From: Candidatus Saccharimonadota bacterium
Lineage (GTDB): Bacteria > Patescibacteriota > Saccharimonadia > Saccharimonadales > Saccharimonadaceae
Length of the DNA stretch: 64,000 nucleotides
Direction of reading: 5' to 3'
Assembly (NCBI GenBank): GCA_030523715.1
Contig: JAUNHY010000005.1
Coordinates: 1 to 64,000 of the forward strand
Shown here: positions 62,188 to 64,000 of the stretch, in pieces
How positions within the stretch are numbered: the stretch's first letter is position 1
Layout of the letters: each line of letters starts with the position of its first letter
Notes under the pieces: model-generated
What the model saw: only the letters and a program-made list of their open reading frames with translations
Databases searched by the model: none
What the model was told of the DNA's origin: nothing
Position numbers and translations under genes: made by a program

Positions 62188-63044
62188 AGTCTCTCAAACT
62201 CCTTCTCGTTCTTAAACTTAATTACGATATCTCCCGAACCACGGGCGCTAGTATGTACTTTAACCTTGACGCCAAGATGATTGCCTATCTTCTCAGCGCG
62301 AGCGTCACTAGAAGCACTTTCTGGACGTTCTTTTGCTTGCTTAATGGCTTTTTTGCGTGCCTTAAGTTCAACCATATACTGCTCTACTTTGCGCGCGCTC
62401 CAGCCTTCGGAAATAATGTGTGGCAAAACTGCATTGATTTCTTCTGGTGAGGCCGTAATTAACGGACGCATCTGGCCTTCAGAAAGGTTATGCTCAACCA
62501 TACTATGTTTAACTTCATCTGGCAATGTCAGAAGTCGCATTTTGTTCACAACTGCAGATTCACTCTTGCCGACACGTTTCGCTACTTCTGCTGGACTAAG
62601 ATTAAATTGGCTTTTGAGCTTAGCGTAGGCGGTCGCAATTTCAATAGCATTTAAATCCTCGCGCTGAACATTCTCTATTAATGAGATTTCTAGTCGCTCC
62701 TGCGCTTCGAGCGTGCGCACGATTGCTGGTACTTTATCTAGCTCGGCAAGTTTAGATGCGCGCCAACGCCGTTCACCAGCTACAATCTTATACTTATCGC
62801 CCTCCTTCGTGACGACAAGTGGTTGCAATACGCCATGTTTACGGATAGAATCCGCAAGGGCCTGGAGCTCATTCAAATCAAAATTTCGACGTGGCTGTTC
62901 CTCGTCTGGGATAATGTCGGATACTTTAATCTGACGAAGCTGGCTGTCTTTTTTGTCTTCGTCGGCTGTTGGATCAAAAATATCATCAAAATCGTCGGTA
63001 GGGATAAGATTTGCGAATCCGCTACCTAAACGGCGAGCGCTCAT
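62166..63044 (-). CDS. parB: Chromosome partitioning protein ParB
   Basis: 292 residues. The N-terminal CTPase/ParB box: IIPDEEQPRRNFDLNELQALADSIRKHGVLQPLVVTK, then GERRWRASKLAELDKVPAIV and the HTH ENVQREDLNAIEIA...LSPAEVAKRVGKSESAVVNKMRLL. It loads on parS and spreads. It overlaps parA by four bases. No parS was found in this window. Confidence 0.96.
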   Translation of the reverse strand: MSARRLGSGFANLIPTDDFDDIFDPTADEDKKDSQLRQIKVSDIIPDEEQPRRNFDLNELQALADSIRKHGVLQPLVVTKEGDKYKIVAGERRWRASKLAELDKVPAIVRTLEAQERLEISLIENVQREDLNAIEIATAYAKLKSQFNLSPAEVAKRVGKSESAVVNKMRLLTLPDEVKHSMVEHNLSEGQMRPLITASPEEINAVLPHIISEGWSARKVEQYMVELKARKKAIKQAKERPESASSDARAEKIGNHLGVKVKVHTSARGSGDIVIKFKNEKEFERLCSILTA

Positions 63045-63805
63045 TTAGTGCGCTCCATAACCTCTTCGGCGAGGTTCTTATAAGACTTTGCACCCTTGCT
63101 GAAGCGGTCGTATTGGCCAATTGGGATGCCATGGCTTGGCGCTTCGGCCAAGCGAACATTGCGCGGAATGGTAGTTTCGAATACTAAATCTTTGAAACGT
63201 TTCTTCACTTCGGCTAGAACTTCAGAACTTAGAGCCGTACGTCGATCGTACATTGTCGCCAAAACGCCTAGCAATTTAAGATTAGGATTCATGGCTTTGC
63301 GCACAAGCTTCATCGTCTCGAGGAGCTGACCAACACCTTGCATGGCATAAAATTCAGTCTGAATAGGTACCAAAACGTATTCTGATGCGATCATACAGTT
63401 TACCGTCAATAACGATAGACTTGGTGGGCTATCGATAATAATAAAATCATAATCGTCCACAACAGTTGAAATAGCATGTTTAAGGAGAAGGAATTTGTTT
63501 TCCATCTCATTCATTTGGACTTCAACATCAGCTAGCTCTGGAATCGTAGGAGCTACAAAAAGACGCTTGGCCTTGTTTCGAATAATAATATCTTTAAGCT
63601 CACATTCGCCAAGCATGACGTCGCACATAGTCTTGTCGAGTTCGCGTAAATCGATACCAAGGCCAGAACCAGCGTTGCCCTGAGGATCAAAATCTATAAC
63701 TAGAGTTTTTTTGCCGGCTTTTGCAAGATAGAAAGCAAGATTAATAGACGTTGTAGTCTTGCCGACGCCTCCCTTTTGATTGGTAACAGTAATTACCTTT
63801 GCCAT
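63041..63805 (-). CDS. parA: Chromosome partitioning ATPase ParA/Soj
   Basis: 254 residues. The deviant Walker A KGGVGKTT (10-17), a switch region and DSPPSLSLLT are standard. It binds DNA non-specifically in the ATP form and moves ParB-parS. ATG 63805 has TAAAAT six bases upstream and no ribosome site, so it is probably leaderless. ParAB suggests a neighbourhood near the origin, but the origin itself is not in the window. Confidence 0.96.
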   Translation of the reverse strand: MAKVITVTNQKGGVGKTTTSINLAFYLAKAGKKTLVIDFDPQGNAGSGLGIDLRELDKTMCDVMLGECELKDIIIRNKAKRLFVAPTIPELADVEVQMNEMENKFLLLKHAISTVVDDYDFIIIDSPPSLSLLTVNCMIASEYVLVPIQTEFYAMQGVGQLLETMKLVRKAMNPNLKLLGVLATMYDRRTALSSEVLAEVKKRFKDLVFETTIPRNVRLAEAPSHGIPIGQYDRFSKGAKSYKNLAEEVMERTK

Positions 63806-63811
63806 ATAACT

Positions 63812-63817
63812 ATTTTA
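63812..63817 (-). promoter_or_regulatory. -10 box of parA
   Basis: TAAAAT on the minus strand, six bases before the ATG. Confidence 0.5.
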
Positions 63818-63846
63818 CGATAAATTTCACGATAATTAAAGAGAAA

Positions 63847-64000
63847 CTACCAAATGTAGGACTCAATAATTTGAGGAAGTGGAATTTCAAGTAAAATTAA
63901 AGCCTTTTCTTCGTAGCGAGTGCCAAGATAGTTAATCAGGTCGATATCCTTATCGAAGAATTTTACTTTCTCGTTGACTTTTACGCCATCAGGCTTCTGA
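63847..64000 (-). CDS. C-terminal end of an unidentified gene, cut by the window edge
   Basis: The minus strand is open from the window end to TAG at 63847-63849, about 50 codons, with a coding-like composition (VNEKVKFFDKDIDLINYL, RYEEKALILLEIPLPQIIES). No family can be assigned from this piece. It runs in the same direction as parA and ends 42 bases before it. Confidence 0.6.
   Translation of the reverse strand, partial: QKPDGVKVNEKVKFFDKDIDLINYLGTRYEEKALILLEIPLPQIIESYIW

Noticed and set aside
63806-63846. TTTCACG near parA as a parS half-site
   Set aside because: Only one half of the GTTTCACGTGAAAC type sequence is present; no inverted partner is adjacent.
1-64000. Insertion sequences, prophage or CRISPR arrays
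   Set aside because: No transposase, integrase, phage structural gene, direct-repeat array or terminal inverted repeat of IS size was seen.

Overview
This window looks like a chromosome segment of a Candidatus Saccharibacteria (TM7) or closely related Patescibacteria/CPR bacterium. The reasons are indirect but agree: the rpsE-rplO junction overlaps in TAATG and leaves no room for rpmD (L30, absent across CPR); the zinc-type ribosomal proteins (L36, L33, S14) are cysteine-less forms; many genes encode small single-pass or secreted proteins; and a VirB2-like pilin is present. TGA is used as an ordinary stop (for example at 12283, 13617 and 56608), so this is not the Gracilibacteria/SR1 code.

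Layout. (1) 1-1.7 kb: the end of tRNA-Ala and two membrane proteins. (2) 1.8-25.2 kb, minus strand: the S10-spc-alpha ribosomal superoperon from rpsJ to rpsI, broken by two inserts. One is a single helical-protein gene between rpsJ and rplC. The other is a 7-kb block between rpsH and rplF holding a pseudokinase, a vWA protein, a PurA-like ligase and a SAM-like protein in one operon, plus a nucleotidyltransferase-fold protein and a duplicated ThyX. secY is followed by a sortase-fold protein without catalytic residues, in place of adk-map. (3) 25.3-36.3 kb: tuf, fusA, rpsG and rpsL, interleaved with a frameshifted mannose-1-phosphate guanylyltransferase, a GH13 glucosidase, a flotillin and an alarmone-hydrolase-like HD protein. 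(4) 36.3-45.6 kb: an envelope locus with Pr6Pr-like and GrpB proteins, an arylsulfotransferase, an ABC-F ATPase, a CotH kinase and a pilin fused to a C39-like peptidase. (5) 45.6-55.3 kb: tRNA-Gln, an acyltransferase-like protein, a secreted protein with an in-frame TGA, glucan phosphorylase, secE-nusG-rplK, cdsA (placed between rplK and rplA), rplA and rpmG. (6) 55.4-64 kb: trxA-trxB, an acetyltransferase fused to two FtsK-gamma domains, a VanZ-like protein, a two-gene SUF/SMS Fe-S system, tRNA-Thr, small membrane proteins, frr and parB-parA.

Two expression styles stand out. Translation genes and the accessory genes have good -35/-10 promoters with 17-nt spacing and leaders carrying Shine-Dalgarno sites. 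A second set, mainly membrane or surface genes, has a TANNAT box only 6-8 nt before the ATG and must be leaderless if those boxes are used. Nearly every transcription unit ends in its own hairpin-plus-T terminator, including the units inserted in the ribosomal operons.

The best candidates for something undescribed are the pseudokinase/vWA/PurA-like/SAM operon with its nucleotide-related neighbours, the FtsK-gamma acetyltransferase fusion, the pilin-peptidase fusion, the dead sortase linked to secY, and the ThyX whose active-site motifs appear split between two repeats. All functional statements are by inspection; no database search was run.
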